Origin: Pseudomonadota bacterium
Lineage (GTDB): Bacteria; Pseudomonadota; Alphaproteobacteria; Rhodospirillales; Casp-alpha2
NCBI GenBank assembly: GCA_022563215.1
Contig: JADFNT010000062.1
Location: 1 to 8,160 of the forward strand
Direction of reading: 5' to 3'
DNA: 8,160 bases
Shown here: piece after piece, positions 1 to 6,535 of the stretch
Numbering within the stretch: position 1 is the stretch's first letter
Layout of the letters: each line of letters begins with the position of its first letter
The notes under the pieces: model-generated
What the model was told of the DNA's origin: nothing
The model's database searches: none
Seen by the model: only the letters and a program-made list of their open reading frames with translations
Position numbers and translations under genes: made by a program

Positions 1-735
1 CTGCCGCCCGAAGTTATTGTTGAACGTTCCGTTGGTATTGATACCCACGCCGCTCATTTCATCCTGCCGAGTAAGTATGCGCGGTTCGTCTTGCTCGTAG
101 TAAGTTGCCGTTACGGATGGATTCCCGAGCCAATCGATTTCGCCGAATTCCTGACGCTGCGAAAGCGTCGCCCGCTTCTGCTCGATATTGCCATCTTGAT
201 TCAACTTGAACGCCGAGGACTCAATGTAAGGCAGCCCAAAGTAGGGATTCATTGGAGTGGAGGGATTTGGGTTGTCCACCGCCCTCTGAGTTGGCAGATA
301 CCAATTATTGTCTACCTTGATGTGGAATTCCTGCCGCCTCACCGCGCGGAAGTCATCATTGACCTCGCGGTAGGTATCCGGGTGACCGTAGTCCTGTAGG
401 ATCAACCGGTGACGATCGAACCAGCGGTTGCCCAACACACCGTGGTGGCCGGGGAATCGACCGGTCAGCAGGGACACGCTGTTGGCATAGGTAACCGACG
501 GCAGTGAGCTGACCGCGTGGCCGACCCTCACCCCGCCGCGCACGAAGATGCGCTCGATGTGGGGCAGTTGCCCCTTGGCCAGCAAGTCCTCCCGCACCGG
601 CAAGGCCAACCCGTCGACGAAAAGCCGGTAGGCGTGGTTCCCGGCAAGGGCTTCGGCCAAGAACGCGACGAGGAAAACGGCGGCAAGCGCCGCCGACAGT
701 CCCTTTCGCGCCAATGGGGCTTTTACGCCGGTCAT
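1..735 (-). CDS. Alkaline-phosphatase-superfamily phosphodiesterase, N-terminal part, apparently fused to unrelated sequence (partial)
   Basis: The frame opens at ATG 735 and stays open for 245 codons to the window edge; the stop is not seen. Residues 1-10 are charged, residues 12-31 form a hydrophobic signal segment ending ALA, so export is likely. A metal-ligand Asp (D41, in FVDG) and the nucleophile block SVTYANSVSLLTG (T82), followed by RFPGHHGV, are typical of type I phosphodiesterase/nucleotide pyrophosphatase enzymes (COG1524 type). The family pattern continues through QDYG and TYREVNDDFRA at about residue 131. After that the expected next block is absent, and the residues resemble nothing in the family; they are rich in Asn, Gln, Tyr and Thr, vaguely like an outer-membrane barrel. 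GC falls from about 68-70% (421-540) to about 52% (1-360) at the same place. The start overlaps the upstream thioredoxin-like stop as TGATG, implying coupling. Phosphodiesterase identity of the N-terminus is fairly sure; the rest is unassigned. Confidence 0.7.
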   Translation of the reverse strand, partial: MTGVKAPLARKGLSAALAAVFLVAFLAEALAGNHAYRLFVDGLALPVREDLLAKGQLPHIERIFVRGGVRVGHAVSSLPSVTYANSVSLLTGRFPGHHGVLGNRWFDRHRLILQDYGHPDTYREVNDDFRAVRRQEFHIKVDNNWYLPTQRAVDNPNPSTPMNPYFGLPYIESSAFKLNQDGNIEQKRATLSQRQEFGEIDWLGNPSVTATYYEQDEPRILTRQDEMSGVGINTNGTFNNNFGRQ

Positions 736-1001
736 CACGGCGATTGGCCCAGCCCGGCGGCGCGGAGCGTGTCTTCGTTGATGCCGCGGCCCTGGCAGCA
801 ATCGGCGAGCACGCCGTTAATGGCCACCGCCGGCACCGATTGGATGCCGAGCGCCTTGGCCCGCTCGGCGACGGCGGGGTCGGTCATGTCGAGCACCGTT
901 ACCTCGCACGACGGGCACGCGATCTCGTTGACCTTGGCAATGGCTTCCTCGCAGACGGCGCAGCCGGCGCTGAAGACTTCGATCCGGCGTTTGTCGGTCA
1001 T
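735..1001 (-). CDS. Small thioredoxin/glutaredoxin-fold protein with three cysteine pairs
   Basis: This 88-residue protein starts with the strand IEVFSAG, carries CAVC (C14, C17) at the usual redox-site position, and has the cis-proline block SVPAV near P57, so a thioredoxin fold is well supported. It also has a second pair CPSC (C29, C32) and vicinal cysteines C68-C69, giving six cysteines in 88 residues. There is no signal peptide, so it should be cytoplasmic. The ATG at 1001 follows an AAGGAGA ribosome site at good spacing. It lies 19 bases after merR and its stop overlaps the next start (TGATG), so the three genes should be one transcript. Inference: a thiol-disulfide or metal-handling protein induced by the MerR regulator. 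Similar small proteins occur near metal-resistance genes; the substrate is unknown. Confidence 0.85.
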   Translation of the reverse strand: MTDKRRIEVFSAGCAVCEEAIAKVNEIACPSCEVTVLDMTDPAVAERAKALGIQSVPAVAINGVLADCCQGRGINEDTLRAAGLGQSP

Positions 1002-1020
1002 GGTTTCGTCTCCTTAACTT

Positions 1021-1449
1021 TCAGGTCTTATGGGTCTCATCGCTTTCCAGGGCCTCGATGATCGAGCACGCGCCGAGCGCCCCCTTGCCGGGGCAGGCCT
1101 CGATCAGGCGCCCCAGCGCCGCGCCAATCCCTTTCAGCCGTTCGATCTTGTCTTCGACTTCCGCCAGCTTGGCTTCGGCCCGGCGTTGGACCTGGGCGCA
1201 GTTGGCCTTCGGATCGGCGCGCAGCGACATCAGGTCCGAGATTTCCTCCAGTGAAAACCCTAAGTCCTGGGCCTCGCGGATGAAGCGGATTTGGCTCAGC
1301 GTCGCCGCCGGGTAGTCGCGAAAGCCCCCGGCCGCCGGTTTCGGCGGCTGGGCGATCAGGCCCCGGCGTTCATAGAAGCGGATGGTTTCGACGCCGATGC
1401 CGGCCCGCTTAGCCGCCCGGCCGATGGTGGTGGTGTTCTGGAATCGCAT
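1021..1449 (-). CDS. merR: MerR-family mercury(II)-type transcriptional regulator
   Basis: The 142-residue protein has the MerR winged HTH at about residues 7-75 (IGRAAKRAGIGVETIRFYERRGLI, here split: IGRAAKRAG then IGVETIRFYERRGLI), then a long dimerisation helix and a C-terminal metal loop. Cysteines C84, C119 and C128 are spaced 35 and 9 apart, the same spacing as the Hg(II)-binding C82, C117 and C126 of Tn501 MerR; this argues for mercury rather than copper, zinc or redox sensing. The ATG at 1449 follows a GGAGGG-type site; another ATG four bases upstream is out of frame. A MerR-type operator-promoter lies just upstream on the same strand, so the gene should autoregulate and drive the two genes behind it. 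No merT, merP or merA is visible here, so the physiological target may differ from classical mercury detoxification. Confidence 0.92.
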   Translation of the reverse strand: MRFQNTTTIGRAAKRAGIGVETIRFYERRGLIAQPPKPAAGGFRDYPAATLSQIRFIREAQDLGFSLEEISDLMSLRADPKANCAQVQRRAEAKLAEVEDKIERLKGIGAALGRLIEACPGKGALGACSIIEALESDETHKT

Positions 1450-1478
1450 TCATCCGGCCCTCCGAATAACCGAGGTTT

Positions 1479-1510
1479 ATTCTACATCCCGTACCTTAGT
1501 ACGGAGTCAA
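1479..1510 (-). promoter_or_regulatory. MerR-type operator-promoter with long spacer
   Basis: On the minus strand a -35 TTGACT (1505-1510) and a -10 TAGAAT (1479-1484) are separated by 20 bases, longer than the usual 17 as expected for MerR-activated promoters. The spacer holds the perfect dyad CCGTAC-N4-GTACGG (1489-1504). From memory, -35 and dyad half-sites match the Tn501 merT operator (TTGACT, CCGTAC, GTACGG), where the spacer is 19 bases. Predicted transcript start is about 1472, giving a leader of roughly 23 bases before merR. Strongly supports mercury-type control of merR and the genes downstream of it. Confidence 0.9.
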
Positions 1511-1530
1511 GGACCGAATCCAGACCCCGC

Positions 1531-1584
1531 CGACTTTTTAGTCCGCGTCGATTCCGTCGACTTGTTAGTCCGCGTCGATTCCGT
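1531..1584. repeat. Imperfect 27-bp tandem duplication at the end of the DUF1330 gene
   Basis: Two adjacent 27-base units (1531-1557 and 1558-1584) match at 26 of 27 positions, differing by T/G at the seventh base. Because 27 is a multiple of three, the copy beyond the stop still spells VDGIDAD and a second TAA in the same frame. The gene stop (TAA at 1565-1567) lies in the gene-proximal unit. It looks like a recent slippage or tandem duplication event with no obvious effect on the protein. Confidence 0.9.
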
Positions 1585-1861
1585 CGACGACGATCATGTT
1601 GACGTTGGCGGATGTCTGGCGCAGCGCCATCGGGCCTTCGTATTCGGGCGAGGCCTGCCAGGCCTTGGCGGCATCCATGTCGGGGAATTTCAGGATCACG
1701 CAGCGCGGAGCCGCCCACTCGCCTTCCAATATTTCCATGTCGCCGCCGCGGACGATGAATTCGCCGCCGTATGGCTCCAAAGTCGCCGGCACCTGGGCGC
1801 GGTAGGTCTCGAAGGTCTCGGGGTCGGTGATTTCTATCTGGACGACGATGTAGGCGGCCAT
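1565..1861 (-). CDS. DUF1330 family protein (small dimeric alpha/beta-barrel ferredoxin-like fold)
   Basis: The 98-residue protein starts AAYIVVQIEITDPETFETYR and contains EPYGGEFIVRGG, LKFPDMDAAKAW and SPEYEGPMALR, the signature blocks of DUF1330 (EthD/antibiotic-monooxygenase-like fold). Length fits the family (about 95-100). I chose the ATG at 1861 because GGGAGAA lies just upstream and the family begins MxAY; the frame could extend nine codons to 1888, but without a ribosome site. Function of the family is unknown; it has no obvious catalytic motif and no signal peptide. It follows the double-cupin gene by 27 bases and is probably co-transcribed with it. The 3' end is tandemly duplicated. 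Confidence 0.9.
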   Translation of the reverse strand: MAAYIVVQIEITDPETFETYRAQVPATLEPYGGEFIVRGGDMEILEGEWAAPRCVILKFPDMDAAKAWQASPEYEGPMALRQTSANVNMIVVDGIDAD

Positions 1862-1888
1862 GTTCGTTTCTCCCTTATGGCGCGGCAC

Positions 1889-2542
1889 TCAAACGAAGTG
1901 ACCGTTCTTGACGTAATAGACGCATCCCTGTTCCGAGAACGGCTCGTGGACGCTGCCCGCCGGCTGGCGCAGCCAGGTGCCTTTCGGATAGGTCCCGTTC
2001 TCGTCGGCGAGGGTGCCTTCGAGGACGAACAACTCGGTGCCGGCCTCGTGGCGGTGGCGCGGAATCCGGGTCCCGGCCCGGGCCCGCATCAGCATCACCT
2101 TCTCGTCGCCGAATTCGTGCAGCGGCTTGATGTCGACGCCGGGCTCCGGGCCCGGTTGCCAGTCAAGGGCGTCGGTGTCGAGGACAACCCTCTTCTGGTC
2201 GGCGGGGTCCATCTGCATCAGCTTGACCAGGATTTCGCACCCCTCCTCGCTCCAGGCCGAATGACTGCTGCCGACGGGGTGGCGGACGTAGGTGCCGGCC
2301 GCATAGTCGCCGTCTTCGTCGTTGAAGACGCCGTCGAGGACCAGAAACTCCTCGCCGCCGTCGTGGGTATGTTCGGGGAACCGGGCGCCGGGCTCGAAAC
2401 GCACCACGGTGGTGCAGCGCGCCACTTCGCCGCCGTCGCGGTCGAGCATGCGGCGCAGCACGCCCGGCTCCGGCGAGGGCTGCCATTCCATGTCCGGGGT
2501 GTGGACCTCGGCCCGTTGGGAGAGATCGGCGTTGATCTTCAT
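1889..2542 (-). CDS. ChrR-like double-cupin protein
   Basis: The protein has 217 residues and two similar cupin halves, likely from internal duplication. Half one has H58-x-H60-x3-E64 and a later H94 (motifs FPEHTHDGGEEFLVLDG and PVGSSH); half two has H163-x-H165-x3-E (HRHEAGTELFVLEG) and H199. Each set is the usual cupin metal site, so two metal ions are plausible. The halves match the cupin domain found in ChrR anti-sigma proteins, but there is no N-terminal zinc anti-sigma domain, so it is a stand-alone cupin. The ATG at 2542 is chosen because the stop of the upstream TetR gene overlaps it (TGATG) and the protein sequence before it loses family character. Possible roles are a small-molecule oxygenase or a sensing accessory; the substrate is unknown. 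Confidence 0.88.
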   Translation of the reverse strand: MKINADLSQRAEVHTPDMEWQPSPEPGVLRRMLDRDGGEVARCTTVVRFEPGARFPEHTHDGGEEFLVLDGVFNDEDGDYAAGTYVRHPVGSSHSAWSEEGCEILVKLMQMDPADQKRVVLDTDALDWQPGPEPGVDIKPLHEFGDEKVMLMRARAGTRIPRHRHEAGTELFVLEGTLADENGTYPKGTWLRQPAGSVHEPFSEQGCVYYVKNGHFV

Positions 2543-3144
2543 CAACCCACGCCCTTCTTGCCCGCGAACAGCCGTGCCATCAGGCCGTCGGCCTGGGCGA
2601 GCCGGCGTTTGAGGAACGCCCGCGTCCGTTGCTGGCCTTTTGTGTCGTCCCGGCACCATACCGCGAGGGTGGCCAGAAACAACACCGTCAGCCCGGTTTC
2701 CTCGATCTGCTTGCGCCGTCCCCCGGCGTCGAGTCCGGCCAGGTCGCGCAGCCCCTGGATCAGCCGCGACAGGTTGAACACCATCGGCACATAATGATGC
2801 GGGTGGAAGACCCACATCTTGGCCGACAGCATCTCCGCCGTCACCCTGCGGCGGGGGGCCAGGGCGTCGAACCAGCGCCGCATCAAGATTTCCAGCCGCT
2901 CGGCCGGGGGACGGCGGGAAAAGCCCCTCGGCGGCGGCGCCAGCATGGCGTCGAGCCCGATCCGGAACCAGGCGTCGGCGATGGCGTCCGTATCCCGGTA
3001 ATGACGGCGCAGTTCAACCAGCGGCACCTTGGCCCGGGCGGCGACGGCGCTCAAACCGGCGGACGCCCAGTCTTTCTCCCCGGCGATGGCGAGGGCGGCC
3101 TTGAGGATGCGGTCCTGGACGCCGGTTTTCGCTTTCGTGGCCAT
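2542..3144 (-). CDS. TetR-like HTH protein with COQ9-like C-terminal domain
   Basis: The 200-residue protein has an N-terminal TetR-type HTH at about residues 10-55 (RILKAALAIAGEKDW, then LSAVAARAKVPLVELRRHYRD). The C-terminal half, roughly residues 75-190, with MWVFHPHHYVPMVFNLSRL and VWCRDDTKGQQRTRAFLKRR, resembles the COQ9 fold, itself a TetR-derived lipid-binding domain. ATG at 3144 follows GGAGG at short spacing. It begins 21 bases after the HTH-PBP regulator stop and its stop overlaps the cupin start, so it sits inside a minus-strand operon. It could be a repressor with a hydrophobic ligand or a ubiquinone-related COQ9 homologue; the intact HTH favours a DNA-binding role. Confidence 0.83.
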   Translation of the reverse strand: MATKAKTGVQDRILKAALAIAGEKDWASAGLSAVAARAKVPLVELRRHYRDTDAIADAWFRIGLDAMLAPPPRGFSRRPPAERLEILMRRWFDALAPRRRVTAEMLSAKMWVFHPHHYVPMVFNLSRLIQGLRDLAGLDAGGRRKQIEETGLTVLFLATLAVWCRDDTKGQQRTRAFLKRRLAQADGLMARLFAGKKGVG

Positions 3145-3165
3145 GAGGTGCCTCCGAATAAACTT

Positions 3166-4047
3166 CTACGGCCCGTTATAGACAACTTTCCCCAGGCCCG
3201 AGACATCGTAGCCGGCCATGTCGGCGGCACGGGCCTTGAAGGCGTCGGAGCGCGCGAACGCCAGCAGCTTCTGTACCGGGGCTTCAAAATAGTCACGCCG
3301 CCGCACCAGCAGGTCATAGCGTTCCCGGTGCAGGTTCAGGAAATCGAGCTTGAAGGCATGCGCCGCCGAGGCCACCGCGAGCCCGGCGTCGGCCTTGCCT
3401 TCCGAAACGTGGCGGCCGAGGTCGGTTTCGCCGCGCGCCGGTTTCTCCAGTATCTCCAGCTCCGCCGCCTTCATCCCCGCCTCGGCCAGCAGGTGATCGA
3501 AGAGGATTCGGCTGCCGGCTTCCGCCTGGCGGACGATGACGCGGGCCTTCTTCGCCTTCAGGTCCTTGATGGATTTTATGCCCAGCGGGTTGCCGTCGGC
3601 CAGCACCAGCCCCTGGTCGCGCCACGCCCATTCGATCAGCACCACGTCCAGCCCCTTGCACGTGCGTTCCACCGCGGCCCGGTTGTAGCCGCCTCTTTCG
3701 GGGTCGAACACGTGCAGCCCGCAGATCACCGCTTCGCCCGCCGTCAGCCGCTCCAGGCCGTCGAGGCTGCCGCCCGGCATCAACGCCAGCCCGCAGCCGG
3801 ATTCATTCAGGCTCCATTCAAAAAGCGGGTCGTGGCTGCCGGCCGAGACCGGCGGCGGCGAAGGCATGGCCCGGTCCGGGAATTCGGTGCCGTCGGCGAC
3901 CCATTGGTCGATCAGGTGCTTCGGGAACAGCCATTTGCCGGTGACCCGCGTGCTGGGGATGCGTTTGCCGCGCAACAGGTCATAGACCTTGCGTTCCTTG
4001 ATGCGCAGGTATTCGGCGACCTCTCGGGTGGTCATCAATTGGCTCAA
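3166..4047 (-). CDS. One-component regulator: excisionase-type HTH plus periplasmic-binding-protein-like domain (molybdate/tungstate type)
   Basis: Residues 5-50 are an excisionase/MerR-like HTH (LMTTREVAEYLRIKERKVYDL, given in part, then RVTGKWLFPKHLIDQW). After a Pro-rich linker, residues 75-290 form a PBP-like domain (COG1910/PF12727 type) with RQAEAGSRILFDHLLAEAG and GKADAGLAVASAAH. There is no signal peptide, so the binding domain senses its ligand in the cytoplasm. Relatives usually sit near molybdate transport or Moco enzymes. I start at TTG 4047, six bases after a GGGGG run; ATG 4035 is possible but lies 18 bases from it. The gene is divergent from the ferredoxin-moaA operon, with a perfect inverted repeat between them, and leads the minus-strand genes. 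Ligand molybdate or tungstate is inference. Confidence 0.85.
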   Translation of the reverse strand: MSQLMTTREVAEYLRIKERKVYDLLRGKRIPSTRVTGKWLFPKHLIDQWVADGTEFPDRAMPSPPPVSAGSHDPLFEWSLNESGCGLALMPGGSLDGLERLTAGEAVICGLHVFDPERGGYNRAAVERTCKGLDVVLIEWAWRDQGLVLADGNPLGIKSIKDLKAKKARVIVRQAEAGSRILFDHLLAEAGMKAAELEILEKPARGETDLGRHVSEGKADAGLAVASAAHAFKLDFLNLHRERYDLLVRRRDYFEAPVQKLLAFARSDAFKARAADMAGYDVSGLGKVVYNGP

Positions 4048-4064
4048 CGAATGCCCCCTTTCCT

Positions 4065-4083
4065 GTATAATCCTGCATTATAC
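4065..4083. promoter_or_regulatory. Perfect inverted repeat in the divergent promoter; candidate operator
   Basis: GTATAAT (4065-4071), five bases, then ATTATAC (4077-4083) is an exact dyad. Each arm contains a TATAAT -10-like hexamer, one reading right toward the ferredoxin operon and one reading left toward the HTH-PBP regulator 18 bases away. No convincing -35 is visible for either direction, which is common for activated promoters. A protein bound here could control both genes at once. The HTH-PBP regulator is the natural candidate; the binding is inferred. Confidence 0.6.
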
Positions 4084-4348
4084 GGTGTTTTTTCCAGCCG
4101 GTCTGCTCTCATGGGATGAATTAACAACAAGAGGCCCCGGGGGAGGCCGTGAGGCCGGGGGTGTCTCCCGATAACAAAAATAGCGGCATTTGCCGCGACC
4201 GGGACAAAAAAAAGAGCGACAAACGGTTCCCGGTACCCTAAATAAAGGCCGGTAACGAATAACAATTGGCCCGGGGTGGCGCATGGCCCCCGGCGCCTGG
4301 GAACGGCGGTCCAACCACACTGCATTCCCCTGGGAGGAAGGCTTCTCG
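4084..4348 (+). other. Long structured leader of the ferredoxin-moaA operon, no protein gene seen
   Basis: This stretch of about 265 bases has no supported gene. It holds several potential RNA stems: CCCCGG (4135-4140) with CCGGGG (4155-4160); GCGGCA-TT-TGCCGC (4183-4196) enclosed by TCCCG (4166-4170) with CGGGA (4200-4204); and two mutually exclusive stems, CCGGGG (4271-4276) with CCCCGG (4288-4293) or GGCGC (4278-4282) with GCGCC (4293-4297). An A8 run occupies 4206-4213. On the minus strand the 4183-4196 hairpin is followed by TATTTTTG, a weak intrinsic-terminator shape that would stop antisense transcripts. A GGAGGAAGG ribosome site (4333-4341) ends the region. A regulatory RNA is possible, but I cannot match it to a known riboswitch. 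Confidence 0.4.
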
Positions 4349-6535
4349 ATGAAGCTAAACGGCAAGGAAGTCCTCGTATGCAATTGCGAGGGCACGATGA
4401 CCATTGACGGCAAGGCGCTGGCCAAGGCCTGCCAGCAAGAGGCGCGGACGGGGACCAATAAAAAGTCGGCCAAGAAAGGCGAAGAGCTCAACGTCGCCAG
4501 CCACCTCTGCCGCACCCAGATCGAGGAATTCCAACGCCTCGCCAAACAGGAGTCCGGGGGGCCCGGGCTTCTCGTCGCCTGCACCCAGGAAGCGCCCCTG
4601 TTCCTGGAGACCCTGGAGGAAATGGGCGAAGACGCGCCCGCCGCCCAATTCGTCAACATCCGCGAGAAGGCCGGCTGGTCCAAGGACGCCAACGGAAAAT
4701 CGCCCCGGAAAACCGATATGACGGCGAAGATGGCGTCGCTCCTGGCCGAGGCCGCCCTCGACCTCGAGGCGGCGACCTCGGTGACCATGATCTCGGGCGG
4801 CGTGCTGCTGGTGCTGGGCGACGACGACCGGGCGCTGGAGGCGGCGAGGAAGGTCGCTTCCAGGCTCGACGTCACGGTGATCCTGGAGCCCGGCTCGAAC
4901 GTCCAGCCGCCGGCGTTGATGGACGTGCCGGTGTTCACCGGCCGGGTGACCCAGGCCGAGGGGCATCTCGGCCAGTTCCAGGTCACCATCGAGGCCTTCC
5001 AGGCGGCCTCGGCATCGTCCCGCGAATCCCTCAATTTCGACGGCACCGGCGAAAGCGGCACCTCGGTCTGCGATTTGATCCTCGACCTGCGCGGCGGCAC
5101 GCCGCTGTTCCCGGCGCCGGACAAGCGCGACGGCTATTTCAACCCCGACCCCGGCAACCCGGCGCTCATCGGCGACGCGCTGTTGGCGCTCACCGACATG
5201 GTCGGCGAGTTCGACAAGCCCCGCTACATTGACTACGACGAAAGCCTTTGCGCCCACGCCAGATCCGGCATCATCGGGTGCACGCGCTGCATCGACCACT
5301 GCCCGACCGGCGCCATCACCCCCGATACGGTCAACGACCGGGTTTCCCTAGACCCCTATATCTGCGCCGGCTGCGGCACCTGCGCCAGCGTCTGCCCGAC
5401 CGGCGCCGCCAAATATACGCTGCCGGCCGGCGACGGGCTTTATCAACGCCTGAGGACGGTGCTGCGCACCTACATCGCCGCCGGCGGCAAGAAAGCCACG
5501 CCCCCGCAGATTCTGGTCCATGACCAGGGTTTCGGATCCGAGATGATCGACGCCATGGCCAGGGGAGGCGGCGGCCTGCCGGCCAACGTGCTGCCGTTCG
5601 CGCTTAACCAGGTCACCCAGGTGGGCCTCGATTTCCTGCTTTCGGCCTCGGCCTACGGCGCCGAACGGGTGCTGGTTTTGGTCGGCCCGGCGCAGGCCGA
5701 CGAGAAGGCCGGGCTGGAGTCCGAAATGGCACTCGCCGAGGCGGTGCTCGACGGCCTCGGCTACGGCAAGCAAAGGTTCGCCATCGTCGACGACACCGAC
5801 CCGGCGGCGCTCGAGGACCGGCTCTATGGCCTCGATGGGCTCGCCCCCCTGCCCAACGCCGATTTCCTGGGCCTCGGGCGCAAGCGCTCGGTGATGAGCC
5901 TCGCCCTGGCGGCGCTGTACAAGGGCGCCCCCAACAAGGTCGATGCCCTGGACCTGCCCGAAGGCGCGCCCTTCGGCACCCTCGAGGTCAACGTCGAGGG
6001 CTGCACGTTGTGTCTGGCGTGCGTCGGCGCGTGTCCCACCGGGGCCCTGAAGGATAACGAGGACAAGCCGCAGCTCAGCTTCGCCGAGGAGGCCTGCGTG
6101 CAATGCGGCCTGTGCAAGAACACGTGCCCGGAAAAGGTCATCACCCTCGTCCCCCGGCTCAGTTTCCTGGAGGTCGGGCGCTCATATCAGGTGATCAAGG
6201 AGGAGGAGCCGTTCGAGTGCATCCGCTGCGGCAAGCCGTTCGGCACTAAATCTTCCATCGAACTCATGCTCAAGAAGCTCGAAGACCACCCCATGTTCCA
6301 GGAAAAAGGCGGCACCGAGCGGTTGAAGATGTGCGAAGATTGCCGGATCTTCGCCTTGGCGGAAGAGGACGAACACCCGTTCGCCGGCGCCGCCCGGCCG
6401 AAACCCCGGACCACCGACGATTACCTACGCGAACGGGAGGAACTGCGCCAGATGGCGGCCAAGGACATGAAGGAAAAGGGCCTTCTGCCCCCTGACGATG
6501 ACGGCGGCGGCAGTGGCGAAGGAGACAGCGGATGA
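4349..6535 (+). CDS. Polyferredoxin: 728-residue protein with four [4Fe-4S] motifs, formate-dehydrogenase-locus type
   Basis: The N-terminus (GKEVLVCNCEGTMTIDGKAL) and residues 1-290 form a domain with scattered cysteines (C11, C13, C54, C78). Cluster motifs follow: C301-x9-C311-x2-C314-x3-C318P; C339-x2-C342-x2-C345-x3-C349P; C552-x2-C555-x2-C558-x3-C562P; C583-x2-C586-x2-C589-x3-C593P. A C-terminal CxxC pair set (C624/C627 and C662/C665) looks like a zinc ribbon, and the tail is charged and Gly/Asp-rich. There are no membrane segments or signal peptide, so it should be a cytoplasmic electron carrier or maturation factor. From memory, this architecture occurs beside formate dehydrogenase, TorD-like chaperone and DUF3305/DUF3306 genes. 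The start at 4349 follows GGAGGAAGG; an in-frame ATG at 4283 would add 22 residues unlike the family. Its stop overlaps the next start as ATGA. Confidence 0.9.
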   Translation: MKLNGKEVLVCNCEGTMTIDGKALAKACQQEARTGTNKKSAKKGEELNVASHLCRTQIEEFQRLAKQESGGPGLLVACTQEAPLFLETLEEMGEDAPAAQFVNIREKAGWSKDANGKSPRKTDMTAKMASLLAEAALDLEAATSVTMISGGVLLVLGDDDRALEAARKVASRLDVTVILEPGSNVQPPALMDVPVFTGRVTQAEGHLGQFQVTIEAFQAASASSRESLNFDGTGESGTSVCDLILDLRGGTPLFPAPDKRDGYFNPDPGNPALIGDALLALTDMVGEFDKPRYIDYDESLCAHARSGIIGCTRCIDHCPTGAITPDTVNDRVSLDPYICAGCGTCASVCPTGAAKYTLPAGDGLYQRLRTVLRTYIAAGGKKATPPQILVHDQGFGSEMIDAMARGGGGLPANVLPFALNQVTQVGLDFLLSASAYGAERVLVLVGPAQADEKAGLESEMALAEAVLDGLGYGKQRFAIVDDTDPAALEDRLYGLDGLAPLPNADFLGLGRKRSVMSLALAALYKGAPNKVDALDLPEGAPFGTLEVNVEGCTLCLACVGACPTGALKDNEDKPQLSFAEEACVQCGLCKNTCPEKVITLVPRLSFLEVGRSYQVIKEEEPFECIRCGKPFGTKSSIELMLKKLEDHPMFQEKGGTERLKMCEDCRIFALAEEDEHPFAGAARPKPRTTDDYLREREELRQMAAKDMKEKGLLPPDDDGGGSGEGDSG

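Noticed and set aside
1382..2794. Long plus-strand open frame of 470 codons
   Set aside because: It runs antisense to merR, DUF1330, the cupin and part of the TetR gene, all of which have family motifs and ribosome sites. High GC creates such shadow frames.
2629..4119. Long plus-strand open frame of 496 codons
   Set aside because: It is antisense to the TetR and HTH-PBP genes, has no recognisable motif and shows a Pro/Arg/Gln-rich shadow composition.
4221..4230. Shared word with the palindrome near 7829 (AAACGGTTCC)
   Set aside because: Only about ten bases are shared and without structure in common, so chance is enough.
4044..4325. Minus-strand 93-codon frame in the divergent intergenic region
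   Set aside because: It shows a hydrophobic stretch but no ribosome site or known family, and it overlaps the predicted promoter and leader elements.
4283..4348. Upstream in-frame ATG extending the ferredoxin by 22 residues
   Set aside because: The extension is unlike the family N-terminus, and a much stronger ribosome site precedes 4349.
4120..4348. Moco or other known riboswitch
   Set aside because: The gene context is tempting, but I could not recognise the conserved core of any known class by eye; kept only as a structural finding.
5301..5407. Repeated 15-base word TGCCCGACCGGCGCC within the ferredoxin gene
   Set aside because: It encodes the repeated CPTGA ferredoxin motif with the same favoured codons; a coding consequence, not a separate repeat element.
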